Source: Peptostreptococcus equinus (GTDB taxonomy: Bacteria; Bacillota; Clostridia; Peptostreptococcales; Peptostreptococcaceae). From it: a DNA stretch of 64,000 nucleotides. The notes beneath the pieces were generated by a model, which saw nothing but the letters and a program-made list of their open reading frames with translations, was not told the origin of the DNA and made no database searches. The DNA is taken from assembly GCF_027125355.1 (NCBI RefSeq), contig NZ_CP114052.1, positions 1,736,001 to 1,800,000 on the forward strand. Direction: 5' to 3'. Below are positions 17,678 to 27,486 of this stretch, piece after piece. Each line of letters begins with the position of its first letter. Position 1 is the first letter of the stretch. The position numbers were made by a program, and so were the translations under genes.

Positions 17678-19372
17678 TTATATTTCTATATATCCACTTT
17701 TTATTTTTCTATAGACTGTTGATGGGTTTATGCCAACAGCTTCTGCTGCTTTTGTAATATTTCCATATTTCGCCACTGCCCTTTTAAGGATTTCCTGCTC
17801 TACTATTCTATGAGCTTCATCTATATTCATAATATTGTCTATGATGATTTTATTGTCAATATCAACTTCTTCACTAGGATTCATAAACTCACAAGTATGG
17901 CACATCCTCTTTTCTTTAAGTGAATCACTTTCTGCTGGAATATTATTCACTTGACCCAAAGCTAAAACTCTCTGAATTTGATCGGAATAAATATTTTCCT
18001 GGGCAGATAGTATCACTAATCTTTCCATTACATTTCTTAGTTCTCTTATATTGCCCTTCCAATCATTGTTCCATAAAATATCCTCTGCTTCAGCTGATAA
18101 TTTTATTTTTCTATTATATCTATTGTTAAAATACTCAATATAATAATTGGCTATTGGAAGTATATCTTCCCTTCTCTCTCTAAGAGGCGGTATTATCAAA
18201 GGTATTACATTTAATCTATAGTATAAATCTTGTCTGAATATTTTTGGATTTTTTAACTCCTCTCCAGTTTTATTGGTAGCACATATATATCTTACATCTA
18301 TCTTTCTAGGTTTAATACCTCCTATTCTGGTTAAGGATGACTCTTGAATAACTCTTAAAAACTTTTTCTGCATTTGTAATGGTAGTTCACCTATTTCATC
18401 CAAAAATAATGTTCCACCATTTGCAGCTTCTATTAAACCTACCTTTCCCTCTTTACTAGCCCCTGTAAAAGCTCCTTTTTCATAACCAAATAATTCAGAC
18501 TCTATAAGTTCAGCAGGTATACTTGCACAATTTATAGCAACAAATGCTTTATCCCTTCTAAGACTTTGATTAAGTACAGTTCTTGCTATTATTTCCTTAC
18601 CTACACCAGATTCACCAACTATAAATATAGGCGCATCTGAAGGTGCAACTCTCTCGATTATACCTTTTACTTTATCAATCTCTTTGCTATTTGATATATA
18701 CTCTACTCTATCATCATTCAGCAAACTGCTTGTCTTAGCTAAATTAATTATTCTAGATACATCTCTTCCAGTCAAAACTCCACCCTTTAATCTTCCTGAG
18801 GAACCAAAAATTGGTATAGCAGTATATGATATGACCTTACCATTTGGATAAGTTATTTCCTTATAAACATTTTTTTTAGTTTCTATCATTTGTGATATTA
18901 TAGGATTTTCTACTTTTTTATCACTAACCAATTGTCTAATGTTTTTTCCTAGAACCTCACTTCTTTTGAATGGTAATATTTGATCACATATACTATTCAT
19001 TCTCTGAAGTACTCCCTTTTCATCAAATATTACCACGATTTCGTCAATATGCTCTATTACATTTGTAATTAGTCTGTCAGATGCAAAATTTTTCTCAAAT
19101 ATATACAATTCATAATCTTGCTCTTCAATATTTACTGCATACATCATGCCTTTTAAAGAAGTTTTTTCAATTTGAAAGTACATAATATTTTCATATTCTG
19201 TAGATACTCTCTTAAAATCGATATCTTCTAATTTTGGAAGTTCATGATTTTCTAAGAATTTATCTATAAAAGACATATGATAATTTCTACATACTATTGA
19301 CGCCCTTTTTTTCCTTAAAAAGCACGGAGTATTTATATTCATAACAATGCTAGTTAATAAGAAATAATTCAT
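17678..19372 (-). CDS. Sigma-54-dependent transcriptional activator (PAS, AAA+, Fis-type HTH)
   Basis: A 564-residue enhancer-binding protein. ATG 19372 is favoured because GGAGGA lies five bases before it; the ATG at 19384 has no ribosome site. Residues 1-105 are an unassigned N-terminal region, then a PAS-like domain at about 105-205 ('DEIVVIFDEKGVLQRMN'). The AAA+ domain has Walker A 'GESGVGKE' near 253-260, the sigma-54-contact loop 'GAFTGA' near 300-305, 'LFLDEIGELPLQMQKKFLRV' and 'GNIRELRNVMERL'. The C-terminus has a helix-turn-helix ('ITKAAEAVGINPSTVYRKI'). It should activate the two -24/-12 promoters just downstream in response to a small-molecule signal, perhaps an amino or keto acid (inference). 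A CHTCEF cysteine pair lies between the AAA+ domain and the HTH. Confidence 0.93.
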   Translation of the reverse strand: MNYFLLTSIVMNINTPCFLRKKRASIVCRNYHMSFIDKFLENHELPKLEDIDFKRVSTEYENIMYFQIEKTSLKGMMYAVNIEEQDYELYIFEKNFASDRLITNVIEHIDEIVVIFDEKGVLQRMNSICDQILPFKRSEVLGKNIRQLVSDKKVENPIISQMIETKKNVYKEITYPNGKVISYTAIPIFGSSGRLKGGVLTGRDVSRIINLAKTSSLLNDDRVEYISNSKEIDKVKGIIERVAPSDAPIFIVGESGVGKEIIARTVLNQSLRRDKAFVAINCASIPAELIESELFGYEKGAFTGASKEGKVGLIEAANGGTLFLDEIGELPLQMQKKFLRVIQESSLTRIGGIKPRKIDVRYICATNKTGEELKNPKIFRQDLYYRLNVIPLIIPPLRERREDILPIANYYIEYFNNRYNRKIKLSAEAEDILWNNDWKGNIRELRNVMERLVILSAQENIYSDQIQRVLALGQVNNIPAESDSLKEKRMCHTCEFMNPSEEVDIDNKIIIDNIMNIDEAHRIVEQEILKRAVAKYGNITKAAEAVGINPSTVYRKIKSGYIEI

Positions 19373-19542
19373 ATCTTCCTCCATTTATTCTGATTAATAA
19401 TTATTTAACATATTGAAGCGAAATAATATTTATTGTAATTTTTCAGATATACTTTAGGTATTTTTTTACTAAATATTAAATTTTATTCAAGTACGTTCAA
19501 AATTTATCAAGATAACCTATTCCTAGTATAACATAAATTTAT

Positions 19543-19630
19543 ATAAAAAAATAGCATAGCTATGTACCTACCTCTAATTGTTAGATTTTTAATTCTAACT
19601 TTTGAAGTTCGCTATACTAAGCTATGCTAT
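19543..19630 (-). terminator. Long-stem structured terminator after secA
   Basis: Perfect 11-base arms (ATAGCATAGCT / AGCTATGCTAT) at 19551-19561 and 19620-19630 enclose about 58 bases. That interior has an inner GTTAGA / TCTAAC stem. Read on the minus strand the outer stem ends in a T7 run at 19550-19544. It closes the secA transcript; the large interior is more than a simple terminator needs. Confidence 0.65.
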
Positions 19631-19643
19631 ATTTATATATTTA

Positions 19644-22325
19644 TTAATTTCTGCCGCAACAGTTTTTATATTTCTTTCCACTTCCACATGGACAAGGTTC
19701 GTTTCTTCCAACTTTAGGGGTTGTATTTGCCTCGGCAATTATAGGTCTGCTTTCTTCTACTTCTGGTGATTCAAGATTTTCAACATCAACTACAGCTGTT
19801 CTTTCTACTGGTACTTCTACCTGTAAATTGTATAGATAAGACACAGTGTCTTCTCTAATAAGCTTATTCATATCGTCAAACATTTCAAATCCTTCCATCT
19901 TGTAAGCTATTACTGGATCAATTTGGCCAATAGCCCTTAGACCAATACCTTGTCTTAACTGATCCATAGCATCTATATGATCTATCCAATGATTATCTAC
20001 AGATTGAAGTAATACGATTCTCTCAACCTCTCTCATTCTTTCAGAACCAATAAACTCTTCTCTTTCTGCATATGCATCAAGTAGCTTTTCATATGTAAGC
20101 TCTATTGCTCCAGCTGGATCATTTTGATTGTATTCTACATTATCTATTAGCCCACCTGGTACAAATTTATGATATAGATATGCTTTGAATTCAGCTACAT
20201 CTAATATATTCTTTTCGTTTGTGTTTAATTCTACACCATCAACTATTACATCTCTTATCATAATTAGAATCTGATCTTGTAAATTTTCTCCAGACAGAAC
20301 TCTTCTTCTCTCAGCATAAATAATCTCTCTTTGCTTATTCATTACATCGTCGTATTCTAAGACATGCTTTCTTATTCCAAAATTCTTTCCTTCAACCTTC
20401 TTCTGTGCATTTTCTATAGACTTAGTCAATATTCTATGTTCTATTGGTTCATCATCTAGTCCCAACTTACCTAGTATTCCCTGTACTCTTTCGCTACCAA
20501 ATAATCTCATTAAATCATCATCTAATGCTAAATAAAATTTAGATGTACCAGGGTCACCCTGTCTACCAGCACGACCTCTTAACTGGTTGTCTATTCTACG
20601 AGATTCATGTCTCTCTGTACCTAATATACAAAGCCCACCTGCTTCTCTAACAGCTATCTGTTCTTTATCTGTAATTTGCTTGAATTCTTCATATAGTTTC
20701 TTGTATGTAGATCTAGCTGCATCATATTCTTCTCTATCTTCTACACCTGCTATTTCATTTGCAGAATTTACTCTATTTATCATTTCATCAGTGAAGTTTA
20801 GTCTTTTCATCTCTCTAAGAGCCATAAAAGAAGGGCTACCGCCTAAAAGTATATCTGTTCCTCTACCTGCCATATTAGTAGCTATAGTTACAGCGCCCAA
20901 TCTACCAGCCTGCGCAATAATTTCAGCTTCCTTTTCATGGAATTTTGCATTCAGTACTTCGTGCGTTATTCCAACTTCTGTAAGAATTTCAGAAAGTAAT
21001 TCTGATTTTTCTATTGATACAGTACCTACAAGTACTGGCTGATTTTTCGCATGCCTTTGTTCTATTTCTTTTGCAACAGCCTTAAACTTTGCTAATTGGT
21101 TTGCATATACTGAATCGGATAAATCTTCTCTTATTGTTGGCTTGTTGGTAGGCACTTGGAATACATCCATTTTATAGATTGACTTAAATTCCTCTTCTTC
21201 TGTCTTTGCTGTACCCGTCATACCAGAAAGCTTATTGTACATTCTAAAGTAATTCTGGAATGTAACAGTTGCCATTGTCTTTGATTCTCTTTGTATAGTT
21301 ATTTCTTCCTTAGCTTCAATTGCTTGATGAAGTCCATCAGAATATCTTCTACCAAACATAAGTCTACCTGTAAATTCATCAACTATTATAATTTCATCAT
21401 TTTTAACTACATAATCGACATCTTTTTTCATTATTGTATGAGCCTTTAAAGCTTGGTTTATATGGTGATAAAGCTCTGTATGCTCAATTGTAGTAATATT
21501 ATCTACATTGAAGTATACTTCTGCTTTTTGAATACCAGTTTCTGTAAGTGCAACAGCCTTGTCTTTTTCTTCTTTTTCATAGTCATTTTCATCTAATGTT
21601 GTAACAAACACATTTGCATCAGAATATAGGTGAGTTGACTTATCTCCAGGTCCTGATATGATAAGTGGGGTTCTTGCTTCATCAACAAGTATTGAATCTA
21701 CCTCATCGACTATGGCATAGTTAAGACCTCTTTGAACCATCTGCTCTTCATGAATTACCATATTATCTTTTAGGTAGTCAAAACCATATTCGTTATTTGT
21801 ACCATATGTGATATCGCAATCATACTGGGCTTTTCTTTCCTTAGGATTCTGACCGTGCACAATAACACCTACGCTCATTCCTAAGAATTCATAAACCTTA
21901 GCCATCTGATCACGGTCACGCTTTGCCAAGTAATCATTTACTGTTACAACATGTGCTCCTTTACCCTCAAGCGCATTCAAATACACTGGACAAGTAGCAA
22001 CTAATGTCTTACCTTCACCAGTTTTCATTTCAGCTATACGACCTTGATGTAAGACCATACCACCTATTAGCTGCACTCTATAATGTCTCATTCCTAATAT
22101 TCTAGTAGAAGCTTCTCTTACAACTGCAAAAGCATCCACTAATATATCATCAAGTGTTTCACCATTTCTTAGTCTCTCTTTAAATTCAGGAGTCATCGCT
22201 TGTAACTCCTCGTCAGTCATTTCTAAATATTTAGATCCTACTTTTTCGATTTGATCTACAATTTTATTAAATTTTTTCAAATCTTTTTTATCGGCTCTAT
22301 TAAATACTCCGTCTAAAAAACTCAT
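19644..22325 (-). CDS. secA: Preprotein translocase ATPase SecA
   Basis: An 893-residue SecA, starting at ATG 22325 with AAGGAG eight bases upstream (an earlier in-frame GTG is less likely). Walker A '[13 protein letters not shown]', the DEVD box '[21 protein letters not shown]' (quoted in part), 'GTDILLGG', the '[13 protein letters not shown]' motif and the C-terminal zinc/SecB-binding tail '[18 protein letters not shown]' are all present. It drives protein export through SecYEG. In relatives hpf/raiA normally lies just upstream; here that space holds only a structured RNA. Confidence 0.98.
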   Translation of the reverse strand: MSFLDGVFNRADKKDLKKFNKIVDQIEKVGSKYLEMTDEELQAMTPEFKERLRNGETLDDILVDAFAVVREASTRILGMRHYRVQLIGGMVLHQGRIAEMKTGEGKTLVATCPVYLNALEGKGAHVVTVNDYLAKRDRDQMAKVYEFLGMSVGVIVHGQNPKERKAQYDCDITYGTNNEYGFDYLKDNMVIHEEQMVQRGLNYAIVDEVDSILVDEARTPLIISGPGDKSTHLYSDANVFVTTLDENDYEKEEKDKAVALTETGIQKAEVYFNVDNITTIEHTELYHHINQALKAHTIMKKDVDYVVKNDEIIIVDEFTGRLMFGRRYSDGLHQAIEAKEEITIQRESKTMATVTFQNYFRMYNKLSGMTGTAKTEEEEFKSIYKMDVFQVPTNKPTIREDLSDSVYANQLAKFKAVAKEIEQRHAKNQPVLVGTVSIEKSELLSEILTEVGITHEVLNAKFHEKEAEIIAQAGRLGAVTIATNMAGRGTDILLGGSPSFMALREMKRLNFTDEMINRVNSANEIAGVEDREEYDAARSTYKKLYEEFKQITDKEQIAVREAGGLCILGTERHESRRIDNQLRGRAGRQGDPGTSKFYLALDDDLMRLFGSERVQGILGKLGLDDEPIEHRILTKSIENAQKKVEGKNFGIRKHVLEYDDVMNKQREIIYAERRRVLSGENLQDQILIMIRDVIVDGVELNTNEKNILDVAEFKAYLYHKFVPGGLIDNVEYNQNDPAGAIELTYEKLLDAYAEREEFIGSERMREVERIVLLQSVDNHWIDHIDAMDQLRQGIGLRAIGQIDPVIAYKMEGFEMFDDMNKLIREDTVSYLYNLQVEVPVERTAVVDVENLESPEVEESRPIIAEANTTPKVGRNEPCPCGSGKKYKNCCGRN

Positions 22326-22504
22326 TAGCACCTCTCCTTAGTCTATTTTTAAACTCAATATATATGAAATATGTAAAAACATAATTTTTCACAAAATTAT
22401 ACATGTATAATATTTTATCATAAATTCAATACTTATAGTCGATTTTTACTAAAATATTACATTATAAATGATTGTTTTTTTCACTTCTATAGATTTTTAA
22501 AATA

Positions 22505-22738
22505 AAAAAAGCTTCCTACTATAACGGAAACTTTTAAGTAAATAGCTGACCTGGTCTTTGACCCCACACTCGCCTGCTGGAACTTTCGCTACGGGGTTGC
22601 CTCACTACTAATCCTCTCGATTTTCTCGGCAGGACTTACTTCTAAGCCGCGCCATGCTCACTCTTCTATTTTTAAAGTAGCTTACGTGGATCCTTTTGCC
22701 CGCGACTGGCTTGGACTTACAACCACAGACCTATATAC
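22505..22738 (-). ncRNA. Structured non-coding RNA, candidate raiA RNA
   Basis: A GC-rich island in AT-rich intergenic DNA between comFC and secA, with no reading frame. It starts just after a strong sigma-A promoter and ends at an intrinsic terminator (stem AGTTTCC..GGAAGCT with T7, about 22505-22536). Internal segments such as GGCGCGGCTTAG, TAGTAAGTCC-like and CCAGCAGGCGAGTGTGGGGT look like conserved RNA blocks. The raiA RNA motif of Clostridia sits at this genomic place, normally before the raiA/hpf gene. I assign it from position, size and general look, without a covariance search. Alternatives are 6S RNA or another large ncRNA class. Confidence 0.65.
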
Positions 22739-22744
22739 CTAATT

Positions 22745-22773
22745 ATTTTATAATTTTGTCGGACAAAAGTCAA
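22745..22773 (-). promoter_or_regulatory. Sigma-A promoter of the structured ncRNA
   Basis: TTGACT (22773-22768), a 17-base spacer, then TAAAAT (22750-22745) on the minus strand. This near-consensus promoter sits a few bases before the start of the GC-rich RNA and supports it being transcribed on its own. Confidence 0.8.
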
Positions 22774-22818
22774 CTATTTTATATTTATTTTGTTTTTTAC
22801 ATAAGTAATTATGTCGTT

Positions 22819-23613
22819 TTACTCATCCGTCACATCTTTTAAATACTTTCCTGTAGCAAAACTTAATGATAATATTTTTCCTACTCCAGATAATTTTAAA
22901 ACCTTTGCTATTTCATTCATAGTAGAGCCCGTGGTAAACACATCATCTACTATTATTAAATTTTTATTATATATTAATTCTTTTTTTCCTTCGCATATTT
23001 TAAAAGCATTTTTTAACTCTCTACTTCTATCTTTTTCTGATAGTTTATGGAGTTTTTTAGTATTTTTATTTCTTTCTACGCAATCTACTATAGTAATATC
23101 AAAATATTGACTAATATAGGAAGTTATTAATTTAGCTTGATTGAATCCTCTTTCTTTTTCTCTTTTTTTACTAAGAGGAACAAAGCTAATATAATCGAAT
23201 TCTTTGATTATATTACTATAGTAGCTATTTATTTTGTCTATAATAATCTGAGATATCAACTTTGCATAAAATGTTTTTTTGCTATATTTCAATCCAAATA
23301 TCATCTTTTTCGACATTTCATTATACTCTACTATAGATATGTTCCTGTCAAATAAAAAATTTTTATGCTTGCAAAAATCACAGTTTTCTATTAATACTTC
23401 TTTATCCAAATTCAAGTTTATAAATGGCTTGCCACATTTTGGACATACATCATTTAAAATAATCATTTCATTATAGCATTTAAAACACATAGAATATTTA
23501 TTATTTTTATGAATTGGCATTTTGCAATATATACAATTTAGATTTTCAGGAAATAGTATCTCTATTGTTAGATTATAAATTTTTATCAGTGTATACTTTA
23601 TATCAAAAAGCAT
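22819..23613 (-). CDS. comFC: ComF family phosphoribosyltransferase-like protein
   Basis: A 264-residue ComFC homologue. The N-terminal half has paired cysteine motifs (CIYC, CFKC, CPKCGKP, CDFC) that form a zinc site. The C-terminal half is a phosphoribosyltransferase-like fold with the PRPP loop 'NLIIVDDVFTTGSTMNE'. ComF proteins help DNA uptake during natural transformation and may act in replication restart (family knowledge). It follows recD2 by 22 bases and is likely in the same transcript. The DNA helicase ComFA is not here. Confidence 0.9.
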   Translation of the reverse strand: MLFDIKYTLIKIYNLTIEILFPENLNCIYCKMPIHKNNKYSMCFKCYNEMIILNDVCPKCGKPFINLNLDKEVLIENCDFCKHKNFLFDRNISIVEYNEMSKKMIFGLKYSKKTFYAKLISQIIIDKINSYYSNIIKEFDYISFVPLSKKREKERGFNQAKLITSYISQYFDITIVDCVERNKNTKKLHKLSEKDRSRELKNAFKICEGKKELIYNKNLIIVDDVFTTGSTMNEIAKVLKLSGVGKILSLSFATGKYLKDVTDE

Positions 23614-23635
23614 AAAAGCCCCCTATTCTGGAGGC

Positions 23636-25855
23636 TTAGTCTTCATATAAATCAGTTAATTTTGAGTTGCTTAACCTATATGATAAATTAGAAAATCTTT
23701 CGCTATTTTTATTATTTTCTATCATATGATTTAAGTATTTTTTCATACCTACTATTACAACTAATTTCTTTGCTCTTGTAACAGCTGTATACAACAAGTT
23801 TCTGGATAACAACATAGGCGGTCCCCATGTCATAGGTAAAATAACCACTGGAAATTCACTTCCCTGGCTCTTATGGACTGTAGTACAAAAACAGTGCTCT
23901 ATTTCATCTAGTTCGTCATACTTGTATTTGAAAATTTTATATTCGTCAAATTGAATATACAAATTCTTATTTTCTTTATCTATATGAAAAATATATCCTA
24001 TATCTCCATTGTAAATACCTTCTCCAGAATCTGTACTTTTTTCATCTTCCCAAGGTTTTGAATAGTTATTTTTAATCTGCATAACTTTGTCTCCAACTCT
24101 GAATATCCTTTTTTGAAGTACTAATTCCGTTCTATCACCTCTAGATGGATTCAATATATTTTGAACTTCTTGATTTATGCTGTTTACTCCTGCTTCTCCT
24201 TTTCTCATAGGAGAAAGGATTTGTATATCTTTTTTTGAATCTACATTATAAAATTTTGCCAATCTACCACTAACCAATGATTTTATTTCTTCTATAATTT
24301 CCTTATCATTTTCCCTATTTATAAAATAAAAATCACCATTTTTTCTATTTGATACTATATCTCTACCTTCATTAATCCTATGAGCATTTACAATAATATC
24401 ACTTTCTTGAGCCTGCCTAAATATTTCTGTAAGCTTTATAGTAGTTACTATGCCAGAATTGATAATATCCATTAATACATTGCCTGCGCCTACAGATGGT
24501 AATTGATCTACATCTCCCACTAAAATAAGTCTTGTCTTTGTACTCATAGCCTTCAAAAGACTATCCATTAGAAATATATCCATCATTGAAGCTTCATCCA
24601 CTATTATTACATCTGCTTCAACTGGTTCGTCTTCATTTTTAGAAAAAATAAGCCTATCATCTGTATCAAAAGCCATCTCCAACAATCTATGTATAGTTTT
24701 TGCTTCATAACCAGTAGTTTCAGTCATTCTTTTGGCCGCTCTACCTGTTGGTGCCGCCAATACCACTTTTTTATTGTTAATTCTAAATAGATTTATTATA
24801 GAATTTATAGTCGTAGTTTTACCTGTACCTGGCCCACCTGTCAACACCATAACTCCATTTTCGAATGCTGCTCTTACTGCTTGCTTTTGAGCAATGGCTA
24901 AAAAAATATCATTATTTTCTTGAAAATCTTCAATTTCTTGATCTATATCTATTAAAACATCCCTGTGTTCAGAGCCATGTAAATTTAAAAGTCTACTACA
25001 AACATCTACTTCAGCTTTATAATACTGACTTAAATATATAATATTTATTTCACCCATCTTTTCAATAATTATTTTTCTATCTAAGCAAAGTTCAAATAGA
25101 CTAGATTCTATTTTTTCCATTTCTACCATTAAAAGATTATATGACTCAGCTTTTACAATATACTCAGGTAAAAAAGTATGTCCCGAATTTATAGAATTTT
25201 TCAATATATGGAGTATACCATGCTCTATTCTATATTCAGAGTCATTGCCCATTCCAGATTTTTTCGCTATTTCATCTGCAACTTTAAAACCGACACCTAC
25301 TACATCATCTATCAATTTGTATGGATTCTTACTTACTACATCTAAAGAAGATTCTCCATACTTTCTAAATATTTTCATACTCATTTTTGGACTGATTCCA
25401 TAGGGTGAAAGTGCTATTATTACATTTTTTACTCCCATATTTTCATTAAAGCTGTCGATTATTGGTTGAAGTTTCTTCTTTCCAATACCTTCTATTGATA
25501 GTAACTCTTCCGGACTATTTTGTATTATTTCTAGAGACCTAATACCAAACTTGTCTACTATTCTCTTCGCTGTTTTTTCTCCAACACCTCTGATTACACC
25601 AGAAGATAAAAAAGCTAAAATACCTCCTGCTGTAGATGGAATAACTATGGAATAGGAATCAACTTTTAATTGTCTACCATATGATTCGCGAATAGTCCAT
25701 TCACCATTTACTTCTATATTCTCGCCAACGCTAATTCCAGGCATATACCCTGTGATAGTTTCAATAAAATCTTCAGTTTTTATTCTAGCTATTGTATAGC
25801 CATTTTTTTCATTTGCATACACAATGTCACTTATCGTGCCTTCAAATTTAGTCAT
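23636..25855 (-). CDS. recD2: RecD2-type ATP-dependent DNA helicase
   Basis: A 739-residue superfamily 1 helicase. The N-terminal OB-like and helix-hairpin-helix region ('GVGEKTAKRIVDKFG', 'IEGIGKKKLQPIIDSF') marks RecD2 rather than RecD of RecBCD. Helicase motifs include Walker A 'VLTGGPGTGKTTTIN', Walker B 'VIIVDEASMMD', 'GDVDQLPSVGAGNVL' and the C-terminal 'TVHKSQGSEFPVVILP'. It unwinds DNA 5' to 3' and acts in repair and replication-fork maintenance in Firmicutes without RecBC. Full length, with no unusual features. Confidence 0.95.
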   Translation of the reverse strand: MTKFEGTISDIVYANEKNGYTIARIKTEDFIETITGYMPGISVGENIEVNGEWTIRESYGRQLKVDSYSIVIPSTAGGILAFLSSGVIRGVGEKTAKRIVDKFGIRSLEIIQNSPEELLSIEGIGKKKLQPIIDSFNENMGVKNVIIALSPYGISPKMSMKIFRKYGESSLDVVSKNPYKLIDDVVGVGFKVADEIAKKSGMGNDSEYRIEHGILHILKNSINSGHTFLPEYIVKAESYNLLMVEMEKIESSLFELCLDRKIIIEKMGEINIIYLSQYYKAEVDVCSRLLNLHGSEHRDVLIDIDQEIEDFQENNDIFLAIAQKQAVRAAFENGVMVLTGGPGTGKTTTINSIINLFRINNKKVVLAAPTGRAAKRMTETTGYEAKTIHRLLEMAFDTDDRLIFSKNEDEPVEADVIIVDEASMMDIFLMDSLLKAMSTKTRLILVGDVDQLPSVGAGNVLMDIINSGIVTTIKLTEIFRQAQESDIIVNAHRINEGRDIVSNRKNGDFYFINRENDKEIIEEIKSLVSGRLAKFYNVDSKKDIQILSPMRKGEAGVNSINQEVQNILNPSRGDRTELVLQKRIFRVGDKVMQIKNNYSKPWEDEKSTDSGEGIYNGDIGYIFHIDKENKNLYIQFDEYKIFKYKYDELDEIEHCFCTTVHKSQGSEFPVVILPMTWGPPMLLSRNLLYTAVTRAKKLVVIVGMKKYLNHMIENNKNSERFSNLSYRLSNSKLTDLYED

Positions 25856-26069
25856 TTATTGCCTCCTATCACTTATAGCCATTTTATATTATTATTAAAC
25901 CTAAAATATACCCATTAATAAATTATATATTATAAAAATAAACTTGTCCAATTCATCTATATGTGCGAAAGAAAATAATTAATAAATCTTTATTATATTA
26001 AAAAAATTATAGTTCATATGTATTTTAGATTAATTAAATATAATATTTTTAAAATTACAATAAATAAAA

Positions 26070-26118
26070 AACGAACTTTCGTTAAAACTATATCAAAAAA
26101 ATAATTCTATGTTATAAT
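26070..26118 (+). promoter_or_regulatory. Promoter region with a palindromic operator-like site
   Basis: A -10-like TATAAT at 26113-26118 precedes the permease gene at 26192, with no good -35 at the usual spacing. Just upstream is a 6-2-6 palindrome AACGAA-CT-TTCGTT (26070-26083), which could be a repressor or activator site. No sigma-54 site is seen, unlike the paralogous permease. The remaining 25856-26069 is AT-rich with nothing recognisable. Confidence 0.4.
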
Positions 26119-26191
26119 TAACTTGTATATTAAGTTATATCTTTATATACATCAGAAATTATATTTTTACTATTATTTAGGAGGTATTATA

Positions 26192-27385
26192 ATGGAGAAA
26201 AAAAGTAAATTTTTAACTTCTATTAGTATCGGTGTTGCTACTGTATGGTTTTCTACACACTGTGGCGCCGGTTTTGCATCTGGTACACAAGAGCTTCAGT
26301 ATTTTGCTAATCATGGATGGTTTGGAGTGTTGATGCCAATAATTACATTTATTTTAATTGGTATCACATATTACGTAGGTCTAGAAACAGCTAGACAGAC
26401 AGATAAATGGTCTTATGATGCTTGGTCAAAAGAGGCTTTTGGCGGCGGAACTCTTGCAAAAGTTCTAGCAATTCTAATGGATATAAGTATCGTGATAACT
26501 ACTATAGCAGCTTCTGCAGCTACGATAGCTACTGGTGGCTTACTTGGTCAACAGTACCTAGGACTTCCAGTTGCACTTGGTTCCATAGCAATGGTTGTAA
26601 TAGTAACTTTATTATGTATATTTGGTGAAAGTCTAGTTAGAAAAAATGCTATGTTCATGACTGCAGGTATACTTATTATAGTTACAATAGTAATAGTTGC
26701 AGGTTTAATGAAATTTGCTCCAGATATTCAAAGATTGTTTGCCGAGGGTTATGTAAATCCTCATTCAGCTCAATGGTCAATAACTGGTAAAGGTGGACAG
26801 GTACCAGGTAATATCGGAAATGCTCTACTTTGGGCATTGACTTATACTGGTTTCCAAATAAGTGCAATTGGTGGTATCACTTCTTCGTTCAAGGGTGGAC
26901 AGTTTAGAGAAGAAGCTAAGGGTGCTATGATTATAGGAGCATTTATAAATATATTGATGCTTGTTGGAATTTGTTTATTAATTTTCTCTCAAATGCCTAA
27001 CATCTATACTAATGAGGCTGCAAGACAGTTACCTACTATATTTGTTGTAAAACAATTGAATGTCCCTGCATTATCAGTATTATATCCAATATTATTGTTC
27101 CTTGCTCTAATAACTACTGCAGTAGGATTTATATTCGGTATGGTATCAAGAATTGAACCTTATGCATTTAAGAACATGGAAAATCAAACTCTAAAAAAAG
27201 CTATTATATGCATACTTAGCTTAGCAATATGTTATGCAGTATCTAAATTAGGTTTAATGTGGATAGTACAAAACGCTTACAGATATTTAGGTATATATAA
27301 TTGGATTTTCATGATATTACCTTTATGGTTCTTCGGATTTAAAAATATAAAAAGAAGAGATAGAGAAAGATTAGAAGTTAAATAA
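26192..27385 (+). CDS. YkvI-family membrane permease (second paralogue)
   Basis: A 397-residue integral membrane protein from ATG 26192, which follows an AGGAGGT site; an upstream in-frame ATG at 26123 adds an unlikely tail. About ten hydrophobic segments are seen. The N-terminal 'GVATVWFSTHCGAGFASGTQE' pattern (20-residue core THCGAGFASGTQE) matches the permease at 16254. This is the only plus-strand gene in the first 51 kb, with its own promoter and terminator. It probably transports an amino acid or similar solute by a cation-coupled route (superfamily inference). The substrate is unknown. Confidence 0.8.
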   Translation: MEKKSKFLTSISIGVATVWFSTHCGAGFASGTQELQYFANHGWFGVLMPIITFILIGITYYVGLETARQTDKWSYDAWSKEAFGGGTLAKVLAILMDISIVITTIAASAATIATGGLLGQQYLGLPVALGSIAMVVIVTLLCIFGESLVRKNAMFMTAGILIIVTIVIVAGLMKFAPDIQRLFAEGYVNPHSAQWSITGKGGQVPGNIGNALLWALTYTGFQISAIGGITSSFKGGQFREEAKGAMIIGAFINILMLVGICLLIFSQMPNIYTNEAARQLPTIFVVKQLNVPALSVLYPILLFLALITTAVGFIFGMVSRIEPYAFKNMENQTLKKAIICILSLAICYAVSKLGLMWIVQNAYRYLGIYNWIFMILPLWFFGFKNIKRRDRERLEVK

Positions 27386-27413
27386 GTTGACTTTCTTAAA
27401 ATATTATATATAT

Positions 27414-27447
27414 AAAAACAACCTCTAAAATTAGAGGTTGTTTTTTT
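27414..27447 (+). terminator. Intrinsic terminator after the second permease
   Basis: AAAACAACCTCT and AGAGGTTGTTTT arms with a six-base loop and a T7 run on the plus strand. The opposite strand also has a T-run, so it can serve metK too. Confidence 0.88.
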
Positions 27448-27486
27448 GCTAGAATCATTTTTTTATGATTTATATACTTAATTAAA

